Source: Indioceanicola profundi
GTDB lineage: Bacteria; Pseudomonadota; Alphaproteobacteria; Azospirillales; Azospirillaceae
DNA length: 64,000 bases
Assembly: GCF_003568845.1 (NCBI RefSeq)
Contig: NZ_CP030127.1
Location: forward strand, 186,001-250,000
Reading direction: 5' to 3'
Under the pieces are notes generated by a model. It did not search any database. It was not told the DNA's origin and worked only from the letters and a program-made list of their open reading frames with translations. This document shows, in pieces, positions 35,667-44,558 of the stretch; position 1 is the first letter of the stretch; the number at the start of each line of letters is the position of its first letter. Position numbers and translations under genes: made by a program.

Positions 35667-36701
35667 TCAGGCCGATGTCATCGGTCCGTCCTGCGCCAGT
35701 ACGGCATCTGCCAGGATGGCGGGGCCGAAGCGCACCGGGTCGGTGGCCGGCAGGTCGGTCTCTGCCGTGGCCCGGGCGATTTCGGCCCGCGCCGCCGCCT
35801 CGTCCAAATGGTGGGTGTTCAGGCTGACGGCCACGATGCGCGCGGTCCTGTTGGTGACCCGCGCCGCCACCTCATGCGCCGCGATGGTCTCGGCCAGACC
35901 CGGCACAGCGAAATGGGGCAGGCCGCGCATATGGGGGCGGCGCGGCTCGTGGCAGAGGATCATGGCATCCGGCTGGCTGCCATGGACCAAAGCGGTTGTG
36001 ACCCCGGCATAGCTGGGGTGGAGCACGCTGGCCTGCCCCTCCACCACGTCCCAATGGTCGGGATCGTTGGCGGGACACAGCGCCTCCACGGCGCCGGCCA
36101 CGAAGTCGCTGACCACCGCGTCCACCGACACGCCGCTGCCGGCGATCAGGATGCCGGTCTGGCCGGTGGCGCGGAAATCTACGTTGCAGCCGCGCCGCTT
36201 CATCTCCGCAGCCACGGACAGGGCGGTGAACATCTTGCCGACCGAGCAGTCGGTGCCCACCGTCAGCAGCCGCTTGCCTGGCCGCCTGAGGCCGGTGGCG
36301 ATGGCGAACTCGCTCCGCGGATGCCGGACGTCGTGAATGGTCCGTCCGTTCGCTTCCGCTGCCCGTGCCAGCTCAGGGATCGCGGCCAGCCGTTCATGCA
36401 GGCCGCTGGCCAGATCGTAGCCAAGCTCCAGCGCCTCCTGCATCAGCGCCATCCAGGCCGGGTCGGTCCGTCCGCCGCGGTTGGCCACGCCCACCAGCAG
36501 GGTGCGGGCGCCGCGCTCCAGGCCCTGGCGCAGATCCAGGTCCGGCAGGTCCAGATCCACGGTGCAGCCCGGCAGCCGCATCTGACCCACGCAGGCCTCC
36601 GGCCGCCAGTGCCGCACCCCGATGGCCGTTTTGGCGGTCAATGGATCGGATGCGCTGCCGATGAACAGCAGATAGGGCAAGGCGATGGTGGGGATCGCCA
36701 T
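35667..36701 (-). CDS. dgcN: DUF1611 protein, DgcN-like N-acetyltransferase
   Basis: 344 residues. DUF1611 features: PYLLFIGSASDPLTAKTAIG at the start, HDVRHP, a P-loop-like VGTDCSVGKMFTALSVAAEM, GQTGILIAGSGVSVDAVVSDFVAGAVE, and VVEGQASVLHPSYAGVTTALVHGSQPDA (in parts). The DgcN protein is an N-acetyltransferase that acts with the epimerase-like DgcA in D-amino acid and dipeptide breakdown. No dgcA gene is present in the window, so the partner must be elsewhere or absent. The symbol is tentative. Confidence 0.82.
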   Translation of the reverse strand: MAIPTIALPYLLFIGSASDPLTAKTAIGVRHWRPEACVGQMRLPGCTVDLDLPDLDLRQGLERGARTLLVGVANRGGRTDPAWMALMQEALELGYDLASGLHERLAAIPELARAAEANGRTIHDVRHPRSEFAIATGLRRPGKRLLTVGTDCSVGKMFTALSVAAEMKRRGCNVDFRATGQTGILIAGSGVSVDAVVSDFVAGAVEALCPANDPDHWDVVEGQASVLHPSYAGVTTALVHGSQPDAMILCHEPRRPHMRGLPHFAVPGLAETIAAHEVAARVTNRTARIVAVSLNTHHLDEAAARAEIARATAETDLPATDPVRFGPAILADAVLAQDGPMTSA

Positions 36702-36788
36702 GGAGGTAACTCCTTGCGATTCAGCCCTTCATCAAGCCGCAATGCGGGCAGCCTGCCAACCCTGCCGGAGGTGGCAGCCCGCGTGCGT

Positions 36789-37037
36789 TTATTCCGGCTT
36801 CTCCGACCGGGGCTTGCGGGCGCTCGACAGGCCGCCGATGCTGGATTCCAGGCGCGCCCGCTCCTCCGGCGACAGGTCGGCGGGGGAAATGCTGCGCATG
36901 GGCTGCGGGTCCGCGGGGTGCCAGTTCCATTCCCATGGGCCGACCTTCTGGGTGGACCGCCTCTTCGGCTTCTGCTCGGCGGTCTGTTCGGCCTTCTGCT
37001 CGGGATTGGGATCTTGCTTCGGACCGTCCTGTTCCAC
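36789..37037 (-). CDS. small charged protein, hypothetical
   Basis: 82 residues from a GTG at 37037 preceded by AGGAG eight bases away; the open frame reaches 37097. The N-terminal third is polar and low in complexity (QKAEQTAEQKPKRR), then VGPWEWNWHPADPQP and a helical SPADLSPEERARLESSIGG. No family recognised. The good ribosome binding site and a GC-rich inverted repeat after the stop (about 36744-36782) favour a real gene, but composition bias could produce such a frame. Confidence 0.45.
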   Translation of the reverse strand: MEQDGPKQDPNPEQKAEQTAEQKPKRRSTQKVGPWEWNWHPADPQPMRSISPADLSPEERARLESSIGGLSSARKPRSEKPE

Positions 37038-37128
37038 GCTGACTGCTCCTGACACTACGGAACGCTGCCCCAGATCGCGGGCGGCACCCAGGTTCAACCG
37101 TCAGGACGTGGAAGGATTGCGGCGGCGG

Positions 37129-39021
37129 TCAGACCGTCAGCGTATTGCGGCCGAGCTGTTTGGAGCGGTAGAGCTTGGAATCGGCCAGCCGGATCATCTC
37201 CCGCGGGTCGGCCATGCCGGGCGAGAAACCGGTCAGCCCGCCGCTCACCGTCACCACCTGATGGGCGCTGCCTTCATGGCGCAGGCCAAGATCCTGGGCG
37301 GCCTTGACGATGCGATGGGCGACAGGGCGGGCGGCGCGCTCATCCACGTCGTTCAGGATCACCGCGATCTCCTCCCCGCCGACTCGGTAGACGCGGTCCC
37401 CGCCTCGGACCAGCGCGATGAAGCACTGGACGACCCCGCGCAGCACATTGTCGCCGGCATCGTGCCCATAGATATCGTTGTAGCGCTTGAAATGGTCCAC
37501 GTCGCACAGCAGCAGCGAGAAGTGGCCCCCGCCTTCCTTCGCCCGCTCGAACGCCAGTGCTAGATCCTGGTCGAAGGCGCGGCGGTTGAAGGCGCCGGTC
37601 AGCCCGTCCTTCAGGCTCAACTCCGACAGGCGGGCATTCGCCGCCTCCAGCGCCTGCGTGCGGGCGGAGACGAGCGATTCAAGCTTCTGGCTGCCGTCGC
37701 GCACCCGCACCGTCATCTCCCGGAAGGACCGGGCCAGGAGCCCGATCTCCGACGGGTCGCCGACAGGCAGGGGGAAGCGGCCATCGGCAATGCTGTCATA
37801 GTCGCCCGCCGCCATACGCTCGCACGCCGTCTCCAGCGCGGCGATCGGATGGGCAACGCGACCGCGCAGCACGAGAAAGACGATGGCGATCAGCAGGGCG
37901 AACAGGGCAAGGGAGATCACCACGATGGCGCTGGCCGCCTGATGCGCCGTGGCTGCCACCAGATGCTTCGGGTAAATGGCGGCATAGGTCCAATCCGGCC
38001 CGTCGATCCGGGTGATGGCGACCCAGGCCTCCCGGTCCTTGTCGCTGACCACGCGCACGGCCCCGTTTCCCTGCGGCGGCTCGGCGGTGACCTGCTCGTA
38101 GATCCAGCTCACCCCCGGATTGCCCAGCTTGGCGACCGGCACGGTGCCCAGGGCCTGCTTGTCGCTGCTCAGCAGGTCGGGGCCGGCGACAAGGTGTCCA
38201 TCGCCGGTGATGACCAGATTGACCGCCCCGTCCAGGCGGCTGCGGATCAGCTGCTCCACCAGATCGGTCAGTGTGATGTCGAAGCTGGTATTGGCCAGAT
38301 GCCGCCCATCCGCATCAATGGGAAGCTGGTAGGTGACAGTCCAGCTTCCGGCAGTCTCATCGTAATAGAGCGGGGTCCAGACCGGCCTGCGGTCGGGATT
38401 ATGAGCCACCAGCGTCGCCATCAGCGTGGTGAAATCGGTCATCCGAAGATCGGCCCGCGCCTTGAGCCCCCATGGCTCCGCCGGCCAGTGGATGATCAGC
38501 GCATTCTCCGGCAGGGAGACATGGAAATTGGTGAAGCGGGGCAGCCAGCCCGGCCCGTACTGGCTTACCAGCTTGGTGATCAGCACCAGCCGCCGCCGCA
38601 ACTCCGCATCGAACGTGACGACATTGTTGCCGACGAAGCCGCTGGTGCCGGCCTGGGGCAGGCCATCCTCCCCGGCACGGCCGGTGAAGAAGTCTTCCCG
38701 CAACCGGGTGGCGCCCTCGCTGTCGCGGGCGAACCAGTCATCGAATGGCGGATCGGGCAGGACGGTCGGATCGGCGTAGAGGGTGAGGAAGCGGTCGCGC
38801 CATGCGGCGGCATTCTCCTCCGCCAGCCGGAAAATTTCCGCTTCCCGCTCCGCCTGCTCCACAAGCTGTGCCGTCAGAAGGCTCAGCGCCTCAGCTTCCT
38901 CCCGGCGGTAGACATACTCATAGCCAAGCGCCGTAATGCCCAGCACCACCGGCACCGCCCAGAGCGTCAGCCGCCAAGCCACCTCGGCAAGAAGGGAACG
39001 GCTGGGGGATGGGGAAGGCAT
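37129..39021 (-). CDS. membrane-bound diguanylate cyclase with periplasmic Cache sensor and HAMP
   Basis: 630 residues. A transmembrane helix at about 12-32, a large periplasmic double-Cache-like sensor to about residue 355, a second helix (AIVVISLALFALLIAIVFLVL), a HAMP linker (HPIAALETACERMAAGDYD), a short coiled coil (LEAANARLSELSLKDGLTGAFNRRAFD) and the GGDEF domain. The active-site motif reads GGEEI instead of GGDEF or GGEEF. The family makes cyclic di-GMP from two GTP in response to a periplasmic ligand. The F to I change at the end of the motif may reduce activity, but the metal-binding residues (D in LLCDVDHFK, E in GGEEI) remain. Confidence 0.92.
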   Translation of the reverse strand: MPSPSPSRSLLAEVAWRLTLWAVPVVLGITALGYEYVYRREEAEALSLLTAQLVEQAEREAEIFRLAEENAAAWRDRFLTLYADPTVLPDPPFDDWFARDSEGATRLREDFFTGRAGEDGLPQAGTSGFVGNNVVTFDAELRRRLVLITKLVSQYGPGWLPRFTNFHVSLPENALIIHWPAEPWGLKARADLRMTDFTTLMATLVAHNPDRRPVWTPLYYDETAGSWTVTYQLPIDADGRHLANTSFDITLTDLVEQLIRSRLDGAVNLVITGDGHLVAGPDLLSSDKQALGTVPVAKLGNPGVSWIYEQVTAEPPQGNGAVRVVSDKDREAWVAITRIDGPDWTYAAIYPKHLVAATAHQAASAIVVISLALFALLIAIVFLVLRGRVAHPIAALETACERMAAGDYDSIADGRFPLPVGDPSEIGLLARSFREMTVRVRDGSQKLESLVSARTQALEAANARLSELSLKDGLTGAFNRRAFDQDLALAFERAKEGGGHFSLLLCDVDHFKRYNDIYGHDAGDNVLRGVVQCFIALVRGGDRVYRVGGEEIAVILNDVDERAARPVAHRIVKAAQDLGLRHEGSAHQVVTVSGGLTGFSPGMADPREMIRLADSKLYRSKQLGRNTLTV

Positions 39022-39230
39022 GGTGGCATACGACCGTAAGCAGTAGCCAGACCTGCATAGCCCTGGATCGCTTCGTAATCAACGTTTCCGCGTCATGACC
39101 GTGCAGCTGCTGCGAAGGTCACAGCCTGTCCACAGCGCATCTTGGGGAAAACGGGGAAGGAACATACTAGACCTTGATCGGGTTACGCCACTTTGCCACG
39201 GTGGGGCAGCACCGCGCCGGAGAGTTTCGC

Positions 39231-40478
39231 ATGCGCTTCATCCATTCTGCCGACATCCATCTGGACAGCCCGCTCTCAGGGCTGCGCGCCAAGGCGGGTG
39301 CGCGGGGGGATGAGCTGGCGGGGGCCACCCGCACCGCCTTCACCCGGATGGTGGACTATGCGGTGGAGCAGCGGGTCGATCTGGTACTGATCGCGGGCGA
39401 CCTCTATGACGGCGACTGGCGGGACTTCACCACCGGCCTGTTCTTCGTGGACGCCATGGCGCGATTGTGCCGGGCCGGGATCCGGGTGGGGCTCATCAAG
39501 GGCAACCACGATGCCGAAAACCTGATGACCCGGAACCTCCGCCTACCGGAGAACGTGCATCTCTTCTCCTCCCGCAAGGCGGAAAGCTGGGTGCTGGAGA
39601 ATCTGGGCGTGGCGGTGCATGGACGCAGCTTTCCCAGCCGGGCGGTGACGGAGAACTATGCGGCCTCATATCCCGCGCCGCAGGCCGGGCTGCTGAACAT
39701 CGGAATGCTGCACACCGCCGCCGACGGCCAGTACGGCCACGCGCCCTATGCCCCCTGCACGATCGCCGACATGGCGGTGAAGGGCTATGACTACTGGGCG
39801 CTGGGCCACATCCACAAGCGCATGGTGCTGAGCCAGGACCCCTGGATCGTCTTCCCGGGAAATCTTCAGGGCCGCCATGCCAATGAGACCGGCGCCAAGG
39901 GCTTCAGCCTGGTTACAGCGGAGGGCGGGCGCATCCGGTCGGTGGAGCATGTGCCCATGGATGCGGTGCGCTGGGAACAGGCAGCCTGCGACCTCACCGG
40001 TGTTGCCGACCAGGACGCCGCTTGGGACCGGGTGCGCGCCACGTTGGACCGGGCCGTGGAAGCGGCGGAGGGCCGGACCCTGGCCCTGCGGCTGCGCCTG
40101 ACCGGAACCACGGCGGCTCACCGGGCGCTGGCCGGAAATCCCGACCGCACGGCGGCGGAGTGCGAGGCTCTGGCCGCCCAGGCCGGCGGCGATATCTGGA
40201 TCGAGCAGGTGCGGGTGGAAACCAGTGACGCCGTCAGCCCGGCCGCCCTGGACGGGGACGCGCTGGGCAGCCTGTTGCGCACGATCGAGGATATCGGCAG
40301 CGACCCCGCCGAGCGGGAGGAAATCCGCGCCATGCTGGAAAAGGGTCTCGCCAAGATGCCGCCGGCCGTGCGGGAAGAGGCGGAGCTTGATGCCCTGGAC
40401 GGCGATCTGCTGGACAGGGTCCTGGCCGATGCGCAGGCCATGCTGATGGACCGGCTGCTGGGGGAGGATGGCCGATGA
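39231..40478 (+). CDS. SbcD/YhaO-like DNA repair metallophosphoesterase
   Basis: 415 residues from the ATG at 39231 (MRFIHSADIHLDSPL). The Mre11/SbcD catalytic motifs are all present: SADIHLD, IAGDLYD, IKGNHDAE, GMLHT and GHIHKR. The shape (an exonuclease with a C-terminal capping domain of about 150 residues) matches the YhaO subfamily. It overlaps the following ATPase gene by four bases (ATGA), so the two proteins are made together and probably form a nuclease-ATPase complex acting on DNA ends. Confidence 0.93.
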   Translation: MRFIHSADIHLDSPLSGLRAKAGARGDELAGATRTAFTRMVDYAVEQRVDLVLIAGDLYDGDWRDFTTGLFFVDAMARLCRAGIRVGLIKGNHDAENLMTRNLRLPENVHLFSSRKAESWVLENLGVAVHGRSFPSRAVTENYAASYPAPQAGLLNIGMLHTAADGQYGHAPYAPCTIADMAVKGYDYWALGHIHKRMVLSQDPWIVFPGNLQGRHANETGAKGFSLVTAEGGRIRSVEHVPMDAVRWEQAACDLTGVADQDAAWDRVRATLDRAVEAAEGRTLALRLRLTGTTAAHRALAGNPDRTAAECEALAAQAGGDIWIEQVRVETSDAVSPAALDGDALGSLLRTIEDIGSDPAEREEIRAMLEKGLAKMPPAVREEAELDALDGDLLDRVLADAQAMLMDRLLGEDGR

Positions 40479-43400
40479 AGTTCGACCGGCTGGAGCTGGA
40501 GCGGTTCGGCATCTTCGACGGCCATGCGCTGGACCTGTCGGATGGCGAGGTGCGGCTGCATGTGGTGCACGCGCCGAACGAGGGCGGCAAGTCAACGGCG
40601 CTGGCCGCCATCTGCGACCTGCTGTTCGGCATCCCCGCGCGCACCCCGTATAATTTCAAGCACAGCTACGACCGGCTGCGCCTGGGGGCCGCCATCACCA
40701 ATACGGCCGGGGAGAAGCTGAGCTTCAAGCGGCGTAAGGGAACCGCCAACACGCTGCTGACGCCGGACGAGGCGGCTCTTCCCGACAGTGTTCTTGCGCG
40801 GTTCCTGGGCGGCATCGACCGGGAGGGGTTCGAGCGCATGTTCGCGCTGGACCATCTGCGCCTGCGCAAGGGCGGGGACGCCATGCTGGCGGCCGGCGGC
40901 GACCTCGCCCGCTCCCTGTTCGAGGCCGGCAGCGGACTGGCCGGCTTGGCCGGCATCGTGGCGGGGCTGGAGAAGGAGGCGGATGCTATCGGTGCGCTGG
41001 ACCAGCGTCGCTCCGCCGCCAAGCCCTATTGGGCGGCAGAGGGAGCCTGGACGGAGGCACAGGAGCGTATCCGCAAGCAGGCGCTGAAGGCGGAGGAATG
41101 GGCGGCTGCCAGCGGCGCCGTCCAGGCGGCGGAGGAGCGCCGGCAGGCACTGAATGGTGAATTGGCCGCCCTCAACCGCCGGCGCAGCAAGCTGGAGCGC
41201 ATTCGCCGCATCCAGCCCATTCTGCGCCGGCTGGACGATGCGGCGACGGCGCTGGCCGCCTTGGCCGCCGCCCCCGATTTGCCCGACGGGTTCGAGGAGC
41301 GCTGGCGCGACGCCCTCCAGCTCCGCCATGTGGCGGCAGAGGAGGTGCGTCGGGCTTCCGAGATGCTGACGGTGCTGGAGCAGGCCGGGGCCGACCTCGG
41401 CGATCCCGGTCCCTGGCCGCTCCTGGCTGGGGAGATCGAGGCGCTGGTCACCGACCTTGGCGATTTCCGCACCAAGCTGGCGGACCATCCCAAGCTGGGC
41501 CGCGACATCGCTTTGGCGGAGGAACGCATTGCCGATCAGCTCCGCGAGCTGGGGCTGGAGGTGCGATCCGGCAGCGTGGAACCGATGCTGCCCGCCCGCC
41601 CCGTCATCGCCCGCATCCGCGAACATATCCAACTCCGCGCCCGCATCGACGCCCAAAGGGAAAGCGCGGAGAAGGAGTTGGCCGAGGCCGAGGAGGCCCT
41701 GCGGAGCAAGGAACAGGCGCTCCAGGCGTTGAGCAATCCGGCGGACCCAGCCATATCACGGGCAGCACTGGACCAGGCCGGCGATGCACGCGACCTGATC
41801 GTGCGGCTGAAGCAGGGCGAGCTGCGGCTGGAGGAGGCGCAACGCGACCTCGCCCTGGCACTGGACCAGCTGGGCCGCTGGGCCGGCACGGCGCAGGAGC
41901 TTGCGCGCGTGCCGGTGCCCAGCGCTGCCTTGGTGGCGGAGCATGAGCGGCAGGCGGAGGCGCGCGCCGCCGAACGCGCCCGCTGGATCGAGGAGACCGA
42001 CAAGCTGGCAGCCGAGCTGCGCCGGGTAGAATCGGAGTTGGCCGGGCTGCAGGCAGCCGGCACGGTGCCGACGCCCGATGCCGTGCGTGCCGCCCGCGCC
42101 CGCCGGGACGAGGCCTGGGCGGGGCTGCGCCGCCTGCATGCGGAAGGGCTGCTGCCCAACCCTGCGCAGGATGCGGAGTTCGAGGCAGCCCTGCGCGAGG
42201 CGGACGAGCTGGCCGACCGCGTGGCGGTGGAAGCCAAGCGCATCGCGGACTTCGCCAAGCTCACCGCGGCCAGGGTGCAGGCGCAGGCGGATGCAGCCGA
42301 AGTGGCGCGGCGGCTCACCGATCTGGATCGGCAGTCGGCCGAGGCCAAGGCCGATTGGCAGGCGCTGTGGAGCGCCAGCGGCGTGCTGCCCGGCCGGCCG
42401 GGGGAAATGCGGGACTGGCTGGCCCGGCGCGACGAGGTGCTGCGCCGCCTGGATGTCGCCGGCCGTGCGGCTGCCTGGCTGGCGGAGGTGCGGGCGGAGG
42501 AGGAGGTCGTGCGCGGCCACCTGCTGCGCGCGGCGGAAGCGCTGGGGCTGGATTGGGCGGATGGGTTGGATACGGCCAGCTTGCGCGACCGGGTGCGCAC
42601 CGCCTTCCAGGCCGCCGAACAGGTCTGGACGGACTTCCGCACCCTGCGGTCGGGGGCGGAGGAATGCCGCGCCGTTGTGGCCGCACGCAGGCGTGAGCTG
42701 GAGACGGTGCGCGCCAAGGTCGCCGCCTGGATGCGGGACTGGGCCGTGGACATGCCGCTGATCGGCCTGACCCAACAGGCCGGCCCCGGTGCGGCGGAAG
42801 CGGCGCTGGGCGTGTGGGAGCAGATCGGCAAGACGCTGGGCGATGTCGCCCAGCGGCGGCACCGGCGCGACGGCATCGCCAAGGACCTGGAAAGCTATCG
42901 TACCCGGCTGGCGCAGTTGCTGGACCGGCTGGGACCGGCGGCCGATGGCCTGGATCGTGCCGCCGACCCGTTGGAGCTGGTGCCGGCCCTGGCCCGGCGC
43001 AGGGCGGAGGCGCATACCGCCGCGACCCGGATTGAGGAGCATGCGCGCCAGCTTGCCCGCGCCCGCCAGACCCGGGAGGCCGCGCAGGACAAGCTCGCAG
43101 CGGAGGAGGCCGTCTTGGCCGCACTCCGCTCCGCCCACGATCTGGACTCCGATGCCGACGTCCCCGCTCTGGCCCGGCTGGCGCTGGAGCGCGCGCGGCT
43201 GGCAGCCCAGGCGGAAGAGGCGCGGCAGGACCTGATCGGCCATGGCGACGGTCTGGACGACCAGGAACTGCGGGCGGAGGTGCAGGAGATCGATCCGGAC
43301 GATCTCGCCGCCGAAATGATGACGCTGGAGGAGGATTCTGCCCGGCTGCACGCCGCGCTTCAGGAGGCCGCAAGCGCGGTTACGGCTGCGCAGACGGAGC

Positions 43401-44005
43401 TGAAGGCGCTGGAGGCGCGGGACGGCATCCGCGGGGCAGCCCAGGATGCCGCCAACGCCGCCCGCACCATGGGGCAGCATGCGGCCACCTGGATACGGAT
43501 GAAAGCCGCCTGCCACATCCTGTCCCGTGCCGTGGAGCGGTACCGCGCCGCCAACGAGCATCCCATGATCCGCCGCGCCAGCGCCCTGTTCGGCCTGATG
43601 GCGGGGACCGGCGATAATCCTGTGGTGCGGCTGTCAGTGGACTATGCCGATGCCGACCATCCGGTGGTGGTGGGCATCCGCCGGGATGAGAGCCATTGCC
43701 CCGTGGAGGGGATGAGCGAGGGAACCCGCGACCAGCTCTATCTCGCGCTCCGCATCGCGGCGGTGGAGCGGGCGATCGAAGCCGGGGAGCCGCTACCCTT
43801 CATCGCGGACGACCTCTTCATCACCTCGGACGAGCGGCGGACGGAGGCCGGCCTGCGGGCGCTGGCCGATCTGGGGCGGTCGACACAGGTGCTGCTGTTC
43901 ACCCACCACGAATATGTGGCGGAGGCGGCGCGGCGCATCCTGCCGGCGGGTGCGGTCCGAATCCATAATCTGGCACAGGCGGAAGCGGAGCCGGTGCCGG
44001 CCTGA
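40475..44005 (+). CDS. SbcC/YhaN-like AAA family ATPase with long coiled coil
   Basis: 1176 residues. An N-terminal Walker A (APNEGGKSTAL near residue 35) and a C-terminal ABC signature (GMSEGTRDQLYLALR) with Walker B (LPFIADDLF) bracket about 800 residues of Ala/Glu/Leu/Arg-rich heptads, the SMC-like coiled coil of SbcC/Rad50/YhaN. No CxxC zinc hook is visible at the centre, which fits the YhaN type. It is translationally coupled to the metallophosphoesterase and would power it. No recombinase or anti-phage genes adjoin the pair. Confidence 0.93.
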   Translation: MKFDRLELERFGIFDGHALDLSDGEVRLHVVHAPNEGGKSTALAAICDLLFGIPARTPYNFKHSYDRLRLGAAITNTAGEKLSFKRRKGTANTLLTPDEAALPDSVLARFLGGIDREGFERMFALDHLRLRKGGDAMLAAGGDLARSLFEAGSGLAGLAGIVAGLEKEADAIGALDQRRSAAKPYWAAEGAWTEAQERIRKQALKAEEWAAASGAVQAAEERRQALNGELAALNRRRSKLERIRRIQPILRRLDDAATALAALAAAPDLPDGFEERWRDALQLRHVAAEEVRRASEMLTVLEQAGADLGDPGPWPLLAGEIEALVTDLGDFRTKLADHPKLGRDIALAEERIADQLRELGLEVRSGSVEPMLPARPVIARIREHIQLRARIDAQRESAEKELAEAEEALRSKEQALQALSNPADPAISRAALDQAGDARDLIVRLKQGELRLEEAQRDLALALDQLGRWAGTAQELARVPVPSAALVAEHERQAEARAAERARWIEETDKLAAELRRVESELAGLQAAGTVPTPDAVRAARARRDEAWAGLRRLHAEGLLPNPAQDAEFEAALREADELADRVAVEAKRIADFAKLTAARVQAQADAAEVARRLTDLDRQSAEAKADWQALWSASGVLPGRPGEMRDWLARRDEVLRRLDVAGRAAAWLAEVRAEEEVVRGHLLRAAEALGLDWADGLDTASLRDRVRTAFQAAEQVWTDFRTLRSGAEECRAVVAARRRELETVRAKVAAWMRDWAVDMPLIGLTQQAGPGAAEAALGVWEQIGKTLGDVAQRRHRRDGIAKDLESYRTRLAQLLDRLGPAADGLDRAADPLELVPALARRRAEAHTAATRIEEHARQLARARQTREAAQDKLAAEEAVLAALRSAHDLDSDADVPALARLALERARLAAQAEEARQDLIGHGDGLDDQELRAEVQEIDPDDLAAEMMTLEEDSARLHAALQEAASAVTAAQTELKALEARDGIRGAAQDAANAARTMGQHAATWIRMKAACHILSRAVERYRAANEHPMIRRASALFGLMAGTGDNPVVRLSVDYADADHPVVVGIRRDESHCPVEGMSEGTRDQLYLALRIAAVERAIEAGEPLPFIADDLFITSDERRTEAGLRALADLGRSTQVLLFTHHEYVAEAARRILPAGAVRIHNLAQAEAEPVPA

Positions 44006-44033
44006 GCCGGCGCCGCTCCATTCCGGCGCGGGA

Positions 44034-44360
44034 TCACTGGGGCGGGGCGCCCGGCGGCACGGCCCCGGTCTGGCCGTAGCGGCTTTCCGCGTCCGCCATC
44101 ATCCGGCGGCCATCGCGGATCAGCTCCTCGCCCTCATCCACATTCTCGCGGCCATCTTCGAGTTGCTCCCGGCCCTTGGCGACCAGCTTCTCGCCCTCAC
44201 GGACCTTCTCCGCACCTTGGGACCAGGTCTGGCCGATCTCCTCCAGCCCGGCGCCCTGGTTCTGGAGCCGCTCGCCAAAGGTGGGCGGATCGTCGCTGGC
44301 ACAGGCGGACAGGGCCAGTCCCGCTGCAAGGATAGTGGATGCGGTGAACAGGCTCTTCAT
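44034..44360 (-). CDS. small lipoprotein with helical C-terminal part
   Basis: 108 residues: signal with lipobox LSAC (cysteine at residue 20) followed by ASDDPPTFGERLQNQGAGLEEIG and a long charged helix with heptad-like repeats (EGEKLVAKGREQLEDGREN, EGEELIRDGRRMM), ending in a Pro/Gly-rich tail. Likely anchored in a membrane and coiled-coil forming. No family recognised. GAGG lies upstream of the ATG at 44360. Its neighbours on both sides are unrelated. Confidence 0.75.
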   Translation of the reverse strand: MKSLFTASTILAAGLALSACASDDPPTFGERLQNQGAGLEEIGQTWSQGAEKVREGEKLVAKGREQLEDGRENVDEGEELIRDGRRMMADAESRYGQTGAVPPGAPPQ

Positions 44361-44492
44361 GCCTCAAGGTCCTCTTGTCTGGTCCAGATCATGTAATTCG
44401 CCGCCGGCTAGGAATATTCGCACTTTCTTATCTGCGAACAGGCCGGCCCGACTACGTAAGTGGTGCCAACAAGAAAGCCGTTGTTTTGCTCC

Positions 44493-44532
44493 AAAAAAAA
44501 GTCGCCGCGGCGGTTTTCACCCCGCCGCGGCG
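44493..44532 (-). terminator. strong intrinsic terminator of the iorAB operon
   Basis: On the minus strand, the perfect 11-bp stem CGCCGCGGCGG / CCGCCGCGGCG (44522-44532 and 44503-44513, with an 8-base loop) is followed after two bases by eight T (44493-44500). It lies 27 bp after the end of the IorB-like gene. Confidence 0.93.
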
Positions 44533-44558
44533 CATCGTTGGGGCAAGTTCCTCCCGGT

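Noticed and set aside
39155-39178. GGAAC-N17-GGTT as a stress sigma (EcfG) promoter before the SbcD-like gene
   Set aside because: The second half lacks the CGTT consensus; a single approximate match is not enough.
41536-43561. Two long minus-strand frames of 448 and 601 codons
   Set aside because: Antisense to the coiled-coil region of the SbcC-like ATPase; repetitive Ala/Ser/Arg content reflects the reverse of its heptads.
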